Assembly: GCA_029256665.1 (NCBI GenBank)
Contig: JAQSXN010000036.1
Location: 1 to 12,546, forward strand
Source: Paenibacillus sp.
GTDB lineage: Bacteria; Bacillota; Bacilli; Paenibacillales; Paenibacillaceae
Length of the DNA stretch: 12,546 nt
Direction: 5' to 3'
The notes under the pieces: model-generated
What the model was told of the DNA's origin: nothing
What the model saw: the letters and a program-made list of their open reading frames with translations, nothing else
The model's database searches: none
Shown: one piece after another, positions 1 through 5,800 of the stretch
Layout: each line of letters starts with the position of its first letter
How positions within the stretch are numbered: the first letter of the stretch is position 1
Made by a program: the position numbers and the translations under genes

Positions 1-16
1 CCCCTCGATCGCCCCA
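1..16 (+). tRNA. tRNA-His, 3' end only (partial)
   Basis: The first 16 bases read as the end of a tRNA: the 3' strand of a T-stem (CCCCT, 1-5), a seven-base acceptor strand CGATCGC (6-12), a discriminator C at 13 and CCA at 14-16. A C discriminator base is characteristic of bacterial tRNA-His. Bacillus clusters commonly have His directly before Gln, which is the next gene here. The rest of the gene lies upstream of the window, so the anticodon cannot be seen; the identity is inferred from the discriminator and the order. Confidence 0.7.
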
Positions 17-46
17 TTTAAGCACATGTAACGAATTATTCAGTGT

Positions 47-121
47 TGGGGATTAGCCAAGCGGTAAGGCAACGGACTTTGACTCCGTCATTCTCAGGTT
101 CGATCCCTGAATCCCCAGCCA
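47..121 (+). tRNA. tRNA-Gln (anticodon TTG)
   Basis: Full cloverleaf of 75 nt. The acceptor TGGGGAT (47-53) pairs with ATCCCCA (111-117), the discriminator is G118 and CCA is encoded at 119-121. The D-arm has GCCAAGCGGTAAGGC and the T-loop has GGTTCGATCC. The anticodon stem ACGGA/TCCGT encloses the loop CTTTGAC with anticodon TTG at 79-81. It reads Gln CAA/CAG codons. Confidence 0.97.
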
Positions 122-131
122 TCTTCTGTAA

Positions 132-207
132 GAGCCATTAGCTCAGTTGGTAGAGCACCTGACTTTTAATCAGGGTGTCGAAGGTTCGAGTCCTTCATGG
201 CTCACCA
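132..207 (+). tRNA. tRNA-Lys (anticodon TTT)
   Basis: Cloverleaf of 76 nt with acceptor GAGCCAT (132-138) pairing with ATGGCTC, discriminator A204 and encoded CCA at 205-207. The anticodon stem CTGA/TCAG holds the loop CTTTTAA with anticodon TTT at 165-167. The T-arm is GGTTCGAGTCC. It lies 10 nt after tRNA-Gln, consistent with one processed polycistronic transcript. Confidence 0.97.
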
Positions 208-216
208 GTTTCATAT

Positions 217-302
217 GCGGTTGTGGTGGAATGGCAGACACGCTATCTTGAGGGGGTAGTGGGTGTATACCCGTGGAGGTTCGAGTCCTCTCAACCGCAC
301 CA
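217..302 (+). tRNA. tRNA-Leu (anticodon GAG)
   Basis: Class II tRNA of 86 nt with a long variable arm. The acceptor GCGGTTG pairs with CAACCGC, followed by A299 and encoded CCA at 300-302. The anticodon stem CTATC/GGTAG encloses TTGAGGG, giving anticodon GAG at 250-252. It shares its T-arm and much of its body with the next Leu tRNA. Confidence 0.96.
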
Positions 303-315
303 AACAAACGAATAT

Positions 316-402
316 GCGGTCATGGCGGAATTGGCAGACGCGCTAGATTCAGGTTCTAGTGGTGTAACAACCGTGGAGGTTCGAGTCCTCTTGACCGCAC
401 CA
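316..402 (+). tRNA. tRNA-Leu (anticodon CAG)
   Basis: Class II tRNA of 87 nt. The acceptor GCGGTCA pairs with TGACCGC, with A399 and encoded CCA at 400-402. The anticodon stem CTAGA/TCTAG holds TTCAGGT with anticodon CAG at 350-352. The D-loop, T-arm and acceptor resemble those of the Leu-GAG gene 13 nt upstream, which suggests tandem duplication and anticodon divergence. Confidence 0.96.
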
Positions 403-408
403 TCATTA

Positions 409-483
409 GCGGAAGTGGCTCAGCGGTAGAGCATCGCCTTGCCAAGGCGAGGGTCGCGGGTTCGATTCCCGTCTTCCGCTCCA
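409..483 (+). tRNA. tRNA-Gly (anticodon GCC)
   Basis: Cloverleaf of 75 nt. The acceptor GCGGAAG pairs with CTTCCGC, with T480 as discriminator and CCA at 481-483. The anticodon stem TCGCC/GGCGA encloses TTGCCAA with anticodon GCC at 441-443. The T-arm is GGGTTCGATTCCC. Confidence 0.97.
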
Positions 484-494
484 TTTTTTATCGT

Positions 495-571
495 GCGGCC
501 TTAGCTCAGCTGGATAGAGCGTTTGACTACGAATCAAAAGGCCAGGAGTTCGAATCTCTTAGGCCGCGCCA
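495..571 (+). tRNA. tRNA-Arg (anticodon ACG)
   Basis: Cloverleaf of 77 nt. The acceptor GCGGCCT pairs with AGGCCGC, with G568 and encoded CCA at 569-571. The anticodon stem TTTGA/TCAAA holds CTACGAA with anticodon ACG at 529-531. By known bacterial biology the wobble A is deaminated to inosine by TadA, so that it reads CGU/CGC/CGA. Confidence 0.97.
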
Positions 572-577
572 TTTTTA

Positions 578-651
578 CGGGATGTAGCTCAGCTTGGTAG
601 AGCACCTGGTTTGGGACCAGGGGGTCGCATGTTCAAATCGTGTCATCCCGA
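578..651 (+). tRNA. tRNA-Pro (anticodon TGG), CCA not encoded
   Basis: Cloverleaf of 74 nt. The acceptor CGGGATG (578-584) pairs with CATCCCG (644-650) and the discriminator is A651. The anticodon stem CCTGG/CCAGG holds TTTGGGA with anticodon TGG at 612-614. Unlike the other six complete genes here, the discriminator is followed by TACC rather than CCA, so the CCA-adding enzyme would be needed. The T-stem contains two G-T wobble pairs, weaker than in its neighbours. It is the last tRNA before the terminator. Confidence 0.93.
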
Positions 652-660
652 TACCTGCAA

Positions 661-699
661 CAAGCGCGTTATCCAATTGGATAGTGCGCTTGTTTTTTT
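661..699 (+). terminator. Intrinsic terminator of the tRNA operon
   Basis: A long hairpin has arms 661-674 and 679-692 (outer CAAGCGC/GCGCTTG, inner pairs with two G-T wobbles) around an AATT loop. Seven T residues follow at 693-699. It starts 9 nt after the last tRNA, so it should end the tRNA transcript. Confidence 0.93.
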
Positions 700-724
700 G
701 CGTGCATGGCAGCGTACCGAATAA

Positions 725-1078
725 GACATAGTCGGTGCCACGGGAGGTTCTTTCAGATATCTTTCAAGCCTCACTGTTATACTTGGACAGATACTGGAAG
801 GATACCTGGACGGTACGCTGAGGCCGTTGCAGACGGTGAGCCGCGCAGAAATGGCGGCTATGCTGGCGCGGGCTTTGGAACCGGACTTCGACGGAGAGGC
901 GGTTGCTCCCTTCGCCGATGACGCGGCTATTCCGGATTGGGCGCGAGCGAACATCTACGCGGCGGCACGTCATGGCTTGCTCTTCGGGCGAGGCGAACAT
1001 CTATTTGTCCCGGATGGATTGACGACTAGAGCGGAAGCGGCGGTTACCGTCCTCCGCGTGTGGCACTTTCTTCGGTAG
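725..1078 (+). pseudogene. C-terminal remnant of an SLH-domain (S-layer homology) protein
   Basis: The frame open from after a TAA at 722-724 to the TAG at 1076-1078 encodes one and a half SLH motifs. From about 788 it reads GQILEGYLDGTLRP, then TVSRAEMAAMLARAL, matching the second half of an SLH repeat. A full repeat follows (FADDAAIPDWARANIY, HGLLFGRG, TTRAEAAVTVLRVW). SLH domains anchor surface proteins to pyruvylated secondary cell-wall polymer, usually as three repeats with a signal peptide and a large ectodomain; all of that is missing. The first possible start is TTG at 827, with no convincing ribosome binding site. The 5' part was probably lost by deletion or by replacement next to the tRNA cluster. 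A short expressed fragment cannot be excluded. Confidence 0.7.
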
Positions 1079-1130
1079 TGCGGCTAACCTTGTCTGAACC
1101 GACTTAGGTGGTCTGGATGTATTTTCGCTA

Positions 1131-1160
1131 CGGGGCGATTCCGGCAATCGTCCCGTTTCT
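1131..1160 (+). terminator. Terminator-like hairpin after the SLH remnant
   Basis: CGGGGCGATT (1131-1140) pairs with AATCGTCCCG (1146-1155) with one G-T wobble, around a CCGGC loop. TTTCTT follows at 1156-1161. The T tract is short, so it is a modest terminator. It lies 53 nt after the SLH stop and ends against the -35 box of the next promoter, so it would insulate the kinase operon from upstream readthrough. Confidence 0.6.
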
Positions 1161-1188
1161 TGTCATGCATGAGGGTGCGTTCTATAAT
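1160..1188 (+). promoter_or_regulatory. Sigma-A promoter of the 7TM kinase / BTAD regulator operon
   Basis: The -35 TTGTCA (1160-1165) and the perfect -10 TATAAT (1183-1188) are separated by exactly 17 bp. Transcription would start near 1195, leaving a leader of about 38 nt before the ATG at 1233. This is a strong housekeeping-type promoter by consensus. Confidence 0.85.
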
Positions 1189-1232
1189 AGGGGTACTTCA
1201 TCTACTACTATTTGGACAAAAGGACCTCCAAC

Positions 1233-2966
1233 ATGAGCGCAACAATAGAGCTGCTCTTTATGATTGCTTCCCTCATCATGATCGGCGTTATCTTTATCTC
1301 GGTTTATAGCTTTCGAAAGCAGCGGGGCATACGCTATTTGTTAGGGCTGATTGTATGCCGGTTTGTGTACGCCGCCGGCGTTATTCTGGCGAATAGCGTT
1401 CACGCTTTATCGGAGAAGCTGTTTTTCCACAATGTTTTCCAAACCGCCCTTAATCTAATGGTGCCGTTCTTCATCTTGTTTGTTATGGAATGGACATTTC
1501 CGGATCGGCCAATAAGGATAAGATGGAAGATTGGTTTGTTGGCTGCTTTCGCTTTGTGGTCGACGCAGATGTGGCTCGATCCCAAGCTGCACTGGATCTA
1601 TCGATCGATCGAGATCGTCGACGGACATTTGGCAACGACTCGGACAGCCTACTCGATGTCTTTTACGTTGTTTTGTTTTCTTTTGTTGGCTGGCAGCTTA
1701 TATGTCCTGTTTCAATATATGAGGAATATCCGCAGCGATTTGCGAAAGCCGGGGATGTGGGTTCTATTCCTTGCATCCTTCTCGTTTGTGTTGGAAATCG
1801 TGAAGTTCGTTCATCCGCAATGGTCTTCATGGCTGCTTCCGTTAACGGTTTATTGCGGATTTATCGGATCCTTAATGTTAATTATTATTTTGCGCTTCAA
1901 ATTTTTTTCCCTTGTTCCTTTTGCCAGAAATATTGTGCTGGATACGCTGCAAGAAAGTATCGTGGTTGCCAATGCTTCCGGCAAGGTAATCGACAGCAAC
2001 AAGCAGTCCTCCTTATGGTTTGAGCGGCTGGGTTATTCCTCCGTTGCCGAACGGAACATCTCCGAATTGCTGGCGTTCTGGCCGGATTGGCTTGCGCTGT
2101 GCCAGACGATGCGGCAGGGGAGCGTGGAGATCGAGGCCGTGATGGACGGAGAGCGAAGGTGGTACCGCGTCAACGTGTATCCGCTCCATACCTTGCGAAT
2201 GCAAGGACAAGGCAGTATTTCGCTTATTGTCGATATAACGGAGAAGCAGCGGGATCTGGAGCAGATCGCGCAATTGAATCAACTGAAAGATCAGCTTATT
2301 GCCATCGTATCTCATGATATTCGCGGCCCGCTCGCGCTGCAGTTTCAATTGATTGCATTGCTGGAAGAGGATCGTGACGGCTTCGGGGCCGATCATCAGG
2401 AAATCATAGCGCAATTGGGCGGACAGATTCGCAATACGCTGGACATGTCCACGAATTTGCTGGAGTGGTTTCGCAGCCAACGCGAAGATATGGCGTTGCG
2501 ACCGCGAGAGTTGGAGTTGATCGAGGTCGTCGAGGACTGTATTCACTTGCTTCATATTCATAGCGGGGCGAAGCAAATCGACGTAAGCCATTCGGTTGAT
2601 CCGGGCATTTGGGTGCATGTAGACCGGGAAGCGTTAGGATTGATCATGCGCAACTTGCTGTCCAATGCCATCAAGTTCACCGCGCCAGGCGGCTCGGTTC
2701 ATGTCGCAGCGGAGCAATCGGGCGGGTTGGTTATCGTTTCCGTCCGCGATAACGGGATTGGCATGAGTCAGGAGCAGGTTCGGCGATTATTCGAAGATGG
2801 GCAGCTTGGATCATTAGAAGGCACCTCCGGCGAGAAAGGGGCTGGGCTGGGATTGCTTGTTACGCGGCAATTCTTATTGCGCAGCGAAGGGAGCTTGACG
2901 GTAGAGAGCAAAGCGGGGGAAGGAAGCCTATTTAAATTTACGATGAGAGGCGGCACTCCAGCATGA
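1233..2966 (+). CDS. 7TM-PAS sensor histidine kinase
   Basis: Membrane sensor kinase of 577 residues. The N-terminal 225 residues contain about seven hydrophobic segments (near 5-25, 35-53, 75-87, 100-113, 142-162, 175-192, 203-220), like the HisKA_7TM-type sensor module. A PAS-like domain spans about 230-338. The HisKA box SHDIRGPL gives phosphoacceptor His361. The HATPase domain has the N box NLLSNAIKF (about 474-482), G1 DNGIG (from Asp506) and G2 GAGLGL (about 536-541). It would autophosphorylate and pass phosphate to the regulator encoded 4 nt back in an ATGA overlap, which implies translational coupling. I chose ATG 1233 because AAAAGGA lies 8 nt upstream; a TTG at 1212 in the same frame lacks a good site. 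The signal is unknown: the small extracytoplasmic loops suggest a membrane-embedded or small ligand. Confidence 0.92.
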   Translation: MSATIELLFMIASLIMIGVIFISVYSFRKQRGIRYLLGLIVCRFVYAAGVILANSVHALSEKLFFHNVFQTALNLMVPFFILFVMEWTFPDRPIRIRWKIGLLAAFALWSTQMWLDPKLHWIYRSIEIVDGHLATTRTAYSMSFTLFCFLLLAGSLYVLFQYMRNIRSDLRKPGMWVLFLASFSFVLEIVKFVHPQWSSWLLPLTVYCGFIGSLMLIIILRFKFFSLVPFARNIVLDTLQESIVVANASGKVIDSNKQSSLWFERLGYSSVAERNISELLAFWPDWLALCQTMRQGSVEIEAVMDGERRWYRVNVYPLHTLRMQGQGSISLIVDITEKQRDLEQIAQLNQLKDQLIAIVSHDIRGPLALQFQLIALLEEDRDGFGADHQEIIAQLGGQIRNTLDMSTNLLEWFRSQREDMALRPRELELIEVVEDCIHLLHIHSGAKQIDVSHSVDPGIWVHVDREALGLIMRNLLSNAIKFTAPGGSVHVAAEQSGGLVIVSVRDNGIGMSQEQVRRLFEDGQLGSLEGTSGEKGAGLGLLVTRQFLLRSEGSLTVESKAGEGSLFKFTMRGGTPA

Positions 2967-4078
2967 AGGTTCTCCTGGTGGACGATGAGCATGCCATGTT
3001 GCTCGCAATGAGAATGATGCTGGCGAAGATCGAGGGCGTGGAGCTTGTCGGGGCCTTTCAGAGCGCTGCTGAAGCGCTTGACTTCGCGCGCAAGACGGAA
3101 GTGGATTTGGCTTTCTTGGATATTCAGCTTGCGGGGGATAGCGGCCTCGAGCTGGCCCGCCGCTTGCGCTCGCTGAATGCCGGTCTGAACATCGTGTTTA
3201 CGACCTCTCATACGGGTTTTGCCATGCAGGCCTACGATGTTTATCCGCTCGATTATATGGTCAAGCCCATATCGAGGAATCGATTGGCTCAGACCATCTC
3301 CAGAGCGGCGGCCGGCCGGGGCGTTCCCGCTGCGCAGGAGGGAGAAGCGGCCGACAACCGCTTGGAAATAAGGGGATTGGGCTGCTTCGAAGCCAGCAGC
3401 CGTCAGACGGGTTCCGTGAAGTGGATGTCTCGCAAAAGCATGGAGCTGTTCGCTTACCTGGTCATTCATAGAGGACGCAGCGTGGCCAAGGCCCGGGTCA
3501 TCGAGGAGCTGTTCCCGCAGATGCCGTATAAGAACGCGGAGACGTACCTGTATACGGCGGTGTATCAGCTCAGGAAAGCTTTGTCGGAGCACGGTTGCAA
3601 GCAGATGATCGTATCCGCCCAAGAGAAATATCAAGTGGACATCGATTGCGCCGATGTCGACTTTATTGGGTTCGAAGAGGACTTGCGGCAATGTCTCGAG
3701 ATTAACGAGAGCAACGCGGCAGCCGCGATGCGGCTGGAAAGCCGGTTCACGGGCGAATTGTTCGAGGGTATCGCCTTTGATTGGGCCGACGACGAGCGGG
3801 AGCGGCTGACCCTTCAGTACGAGTCCTTCGCCAGGCGTCTGGCGAGCTGGCTTTTGGGACAGAAGCAGTACAGGGAAGCGGCGCGGCTCGCCGGCCGAAT
3901 TGCGGCCCGCAACGCGTTTGACGAAGAGACGCATATGCTGCTGCTGCAGGCTTACGGAGCAATGGGCGACCGGCAATCGCTTCAGGATTGTTATGCCTCC
4001 TATAAGCAATTGCTGCAAGAGGAGCTTGGCGTGCAGCCGGCCCCGCATGTGGAGCAGCTGTACGAGCGGTATCGATAG
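2963..4078 (+). CDS. Response regulator with REC, winged-helix and BTAD domains (SARP-like)
   Basis: A 371-residue protein with three parts. The REC domain (about 1-115) has the acidic pair Asp7/Asp8, phosphoacceptor Asp53 in FLDIQLAGDSG, Thr80 and Lys101 in DYMVKP. A winged helix (about 132-227) follows, with RKSMELFAYLVIHRG and a recognition-helix region near TYLYTAVYQLRKAL. A C-terminal bacterial transcriptional activation domain (BTAD, TPR-like, about 232-371) ends in the typical QEELGVQPAPHVEQLYERY. BTAD domains are best known from actinobacterial SARP activators; their fusion to REC is a minority architecture in Firmicutes. The start overlaps the kinase stop (ATGA) and has AGAGGCGG as ribosome binding site. 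It probably activates transcription when phosphorylated by the kinase. The target is not visible; the neighbouring vWA lipoprotein is one guess. Confidence 0.9.
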   Translation: MKVLLVDDEHAMLLAMRMMLAKIEGVELVGAFQSAAEALDFARKTEVDLAFLDIQLAGDSGLELARRLRSLNAGLNIVFTTSHTGFAMQAYDVYPLDYMVKPISRNRLAQTISRAAAGRGVPAAQEGEAADNRLEIRGLGCFEASSRQTGSVKWMSRKSMELFAYLVIHRGRSVAKARVIEELFPQMPYKNAETYLYTAVYQLRKALSEHGCKQMIVSAQEKYQVDIDCADVDFIGFEEDLRQCLEINESNAAAAMRLESRFTGELFEGIAFDWADDERERLTLQYESFARRLASWLLGQKQYREAARLAGRIAARNAFDEETHMLLLQAYGAMGDRQSLQDCYASYKQLLQEELGVQPAPHVEQLYERYR

Positions 4079-4111
4079 ACGTCGGAGCGATTAAGAAGAA
4101 ACGCGAACGAA

Positions 4112-4364
4112 GTGAGGAACAGGTCGAGCCAATCCGGGAGCAACGTCCCGGTATGGGCTCGGGCTTACCCGGACGGCGTGTCCATTAACGACAAGAACAG
4201 GTACGAGACGGAAGAAGTCACGAAGTTTATCTACGGCCAGCGTTCGCTCGATGAGTTCCAGCCGTTCGTAGACAAGCTCATGAATCTCAGAGGAAGCGAA
4301 GAAGGTGCTCGGCGAGTTGGGATATCTGAAGTACTCTGAACCGGGAGTCGCATATCGCTGTTAA
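4112..4364 (+). pseudogene. C-terminal fragment of an extracellular solute-binding lipoprotein (LipO/YtcQ-like), frameshifted
   Basis: From about 4184 the frame reads INDKNRYETEEVTKFIYGQR and then SLDEFQPFVDKLMNL. This is the characteristic C-terminal signature of Paenibacillaceae ABC-transporter binding proteins (N-K-Y-E-T-E, FIYGQRxLxEF). At about 4290-4293 the frame changes: the sensible continuation EAKKVLGELGYLK lies in the +1 frame and ends at TAA 4362-4364. In the original frame the reading runs to a stop at 4337-4339 without family similarity. Upstream of about 4180 I see no binding-protein sequence, so at least 80 percent of the gene is missing. The piece lies directly after the BTAD regulator, which is consistent with a deletion or recombination scar. 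GTG 4112 is only the nominal open start. Confidence 0.65.
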
Positions 4365-4388
4365 AAATATCCTGATATAGCAACATGT

Positions 4389-4434
4389 ACAGCCCCCTGA
4401 ACGTTAATGAAGTAAACACAAAAAAGGGGGCTGT
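4389..4434 (+). promoter_or_regulatory. Inverted repeat covering the ribosome binding site of the vWA lipoprotein gene
   Basis: ACAGCCCCCT (4389-4398) is a perfect 10-bp inverse complement of AGGGGGCTGT (4425-4434), with a 26-nt A-rich loop. The right arm contains the AAGGGGG that acts as ribosome binding site for ATG 4439, so a folded leader would hide it. Another reading is a weak terminator or a mobile-element end, as the TTTC after the right arm is a poor T tract. The gene's promoter was not identified, so it is unknown whether the left arm is transcribed with it. Confidence 0.5.
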
Positions 4435-4438
4435 TTCA

Positions 4439-4780
4439 ATGAAGGTTTCGTCTATGTGGTCAGAGAAAGGGCGGCGCCGGCGGATCCGCTGGCTGGCGGC
4501 AGCTTTGCTCGCGATGGTTATCATCGTAAGCGCATGCTCGGGCGCGAACGATGATGCGGACGACACCGGATCGGGAAGCCCGGCCGACGAAGCGCCTCGG
4601 GAAGCTTCCGAGTCCGAGTCCGGGTCTGACAGCAGCGATCGTGCTACCGAGCCGACTAGAGAAACAGCGGAACGCGGCGGAAGTTATTCGAATTCGAATA
4701 ATGAGGTTCAAGCCGGCCAATTGACGGCGGGAGAGTGGGATGACTCCGCCGCGTGGGAGGGGTTCCGCAATTTGCTTTAA
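4439..4780 (+). CDS. vWA-domain lipoprotein, N-terminal part (frame broken at the 3' end)
   Basis: ATG 4439 follows AAAAAAGGGGG by 8 nt. The 113-residue product begins with a basic n-region (RRRRIRW), a hydrophobic stretch (LAAALLAMVIIV) and the lipobox VSAC, with lipidated Cys33. It is therefore exported and anchored to the outer face of the membrane. An acidic and serine-rich linker follows (about 36-85), as in many Gram-positive lipoproteins. The frame stops at TAA 4778-4780, directly after CTT. Reading on with a +1 shift at 4778 gives ...FRNLL-NGQEGHRGKQTWGFG, continuous with the vWA part. The full protein would be 434 residues (4439-5744). This is either a one-base insertion (an extra T in the TTT at 4776-4778), a sequencing error or recoding. 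Confidence 0.75.
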   Translation: MKVSSMWSEKGRRRRIRWLAAALLAMVIIVSACSGANDDADDTGSGSPADEAPREASESESGSDSSDRATEPTRETAERGGSYSNSNNEVQAGQLTAGEWDDSAAWEGFRNLL

Positions 4781-5744
4781 CGGCCAAGAAGGACACCGCG
4801 GCAAGCAGACGTGGGGCTTTGGCGATATGGCGCGGTTGGACGTTGTCGTCTCCGCTAACGGAAGAGCCGTATCGGACGCGGAGGTTCTGCTGCAAGAGGA
4901 CAATGAGACGGTATGGCGGGCACGGACGAATACGGACGGCATAGCGTACGTATTCGCCGGGCTTTACGAAAGCGATCGAAGGAATCAGGGGACCTATGCC
5001 GTTAAAGTCCGCTCGGGTCAAGAAGAGAAGACGACCCAAGGGCTGGATATGATGCGTCAGGGCGCCTTAAAAGTGGATTTGGGTGCTAAGGCTACCGGGT
5101 CAGAGCCCTCCGACCAAGTCGATCTGATGTTCGTCGTCGATACGACGGGCTCGATGGATGACGAGCTGAATTATTTGACGGCAGAGCTGAAGGACGTGGT
5201 GCAGCGGGTGTCCGATGAACATGCCAATCAACTGGGGCTAAGAGTAAGCGCCAACTTCTACCGGGATATCGGGGATAGATATGTCATTAGGCCGCATCCG
5301 TTCACGACGGATATCGATAAGGTCGTTGACCAATTCGGCCAGCAGAATGCCAGCGGCGGAGGCGATTTCCCGGAAGCCGTCGATCAAGCGCTTCGCGACG
5401 CCATTCATGAGCATGATTGGAGCGAGGAGGCGCGGGCAAGGCTGCTGTTCCTGGTGCTGGACGCTCCGCCGCACGACGATCCTCAAATTATCGATGAGAT
5501 GCACAAGTTGATCGAGGACGCTTCGTCGGAAGGCATTCGCATCATTCCGGTCGCATCGAGCGGCGTGGACGCGGATACGGAGTATTTGCTGCGATTGATG
5601 TCCGCGGCGACAGGCGGAACTTATCTCTTCCTAACCGATGACAGCGGCATCGGCGGCGATCACTTGGAGCCCGCTGCAGGCGAATACGAGGTTAAGCTGC
5701 TTAATGATTTATTGGTAGAAGTCATCAATCGGTATGTAACGTAA
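4740..5744 (+). CDS. vWA-domain lipoprotein, C-terminal part with MIDAS motif
   Basis: Continues the gene above in the +1 frame; the true joined reading starts at AAC 4779. ATG 4740 is only a possible internal start (GGGAG 6 nt upstream), and a product from there would lack the signal peptide. In numbering from ATG 4740, a beta-sandwich-like segment (about 28-78, RLDVVVSANGRAVSDAEVLL, ending TNTDGIAY) resembles a carboxypeptidase-regulatory or Ig-like repeat. The vWA domain (about 126-330) opens with DLMFVVDTTGSMDDE, a MIDAS of the form DxTxS at Asp134/Thr136/Ser138. Further acidic residues occur in GGGDFPEA and in LVLDAPPHDD. vWA domains bind divalent metal and mediate protein contacts. An extracellular adhesion, sensing or envelope-assembly role is inferred; the substrate is unknown. 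A hairpin begins 13 nt after the TAA stop. Confidence 0.82.
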   Translation: MTPPRGRGSAICFNGQEGHRGKQTWGFGDMARLDVVVSANGRAVSDAEVLLQEDNETVWRARTNTDGIAYVFAGLYESDRRNQGTYAVKVRSGQEEKTTQGLDMMRQGALKVDLGAKATGSEPSDQVDLMFVVDTTGSMDDELNYLTAELKDVVQRVSDEHANQLGLRVSANFYRDIGDRYVIRPHPFTTDIDKVVDQFGQQNASGGGDFPEAVDQALRDAIHEHDWSEEARARLLFLVLDAPPHDDPQIIDEMHKLIEDASSEGIRIIPVASSGVDADTEYLLRLMSAATGGTYLFLTDDSGIGGDHLEPAAGEYEVKLLNDLLVEVINRYVT

Positions 5745-5756
5745 TTGTTTCATAAT

Positions 5757-5799
5757 AGGGGCTGTCCTTTAAGTCGATTGAGACTTTGGGGCAGCCCCT
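5757..5799 (+). repeat. Hairpin element after the vWA gene
   Basis: AGGGGCTG (5757-5764) pairs with CAGCCCCT (5792-5799). An inner stem AAGTC (5771-5775)/GACTT (5782-5786) encloses a GATTGA loop, with a few mismatches between the two stems. Its position suggests a transcription terminator, but no T tract follows on either strand. The AGGGGCTGT core nearly repeats the AGGGGGCTGT arm at 4425-4434 in front of the vWA gene, so the pair may be remains of a mobile or repetitive element bracketing it. Confidence 0.6.
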
Positions 5800-5800
5800 G

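Noticed and set aside
175..429. 84-codon frame across the Leu and Gly tRNA genes
   Set aside because: It lies wholly over tRNA genes and is a chance translation of their conserved arms.
2768..4048. Long minus-strand reading frame (426 codons) opposite the BTAD regulator
   Set aside because: It is a shadow of a well-supported regulator on the plus strand, with Arg/Leu/Gln-rich composition and no recognisable motif.
4134..4151. CCGGGA/TCCCGG inverted repeat as terminator of the BTAD regulator gene
   Set aside because: The stem is only 6 bp and no T tract follows, so I could not support a terminator.
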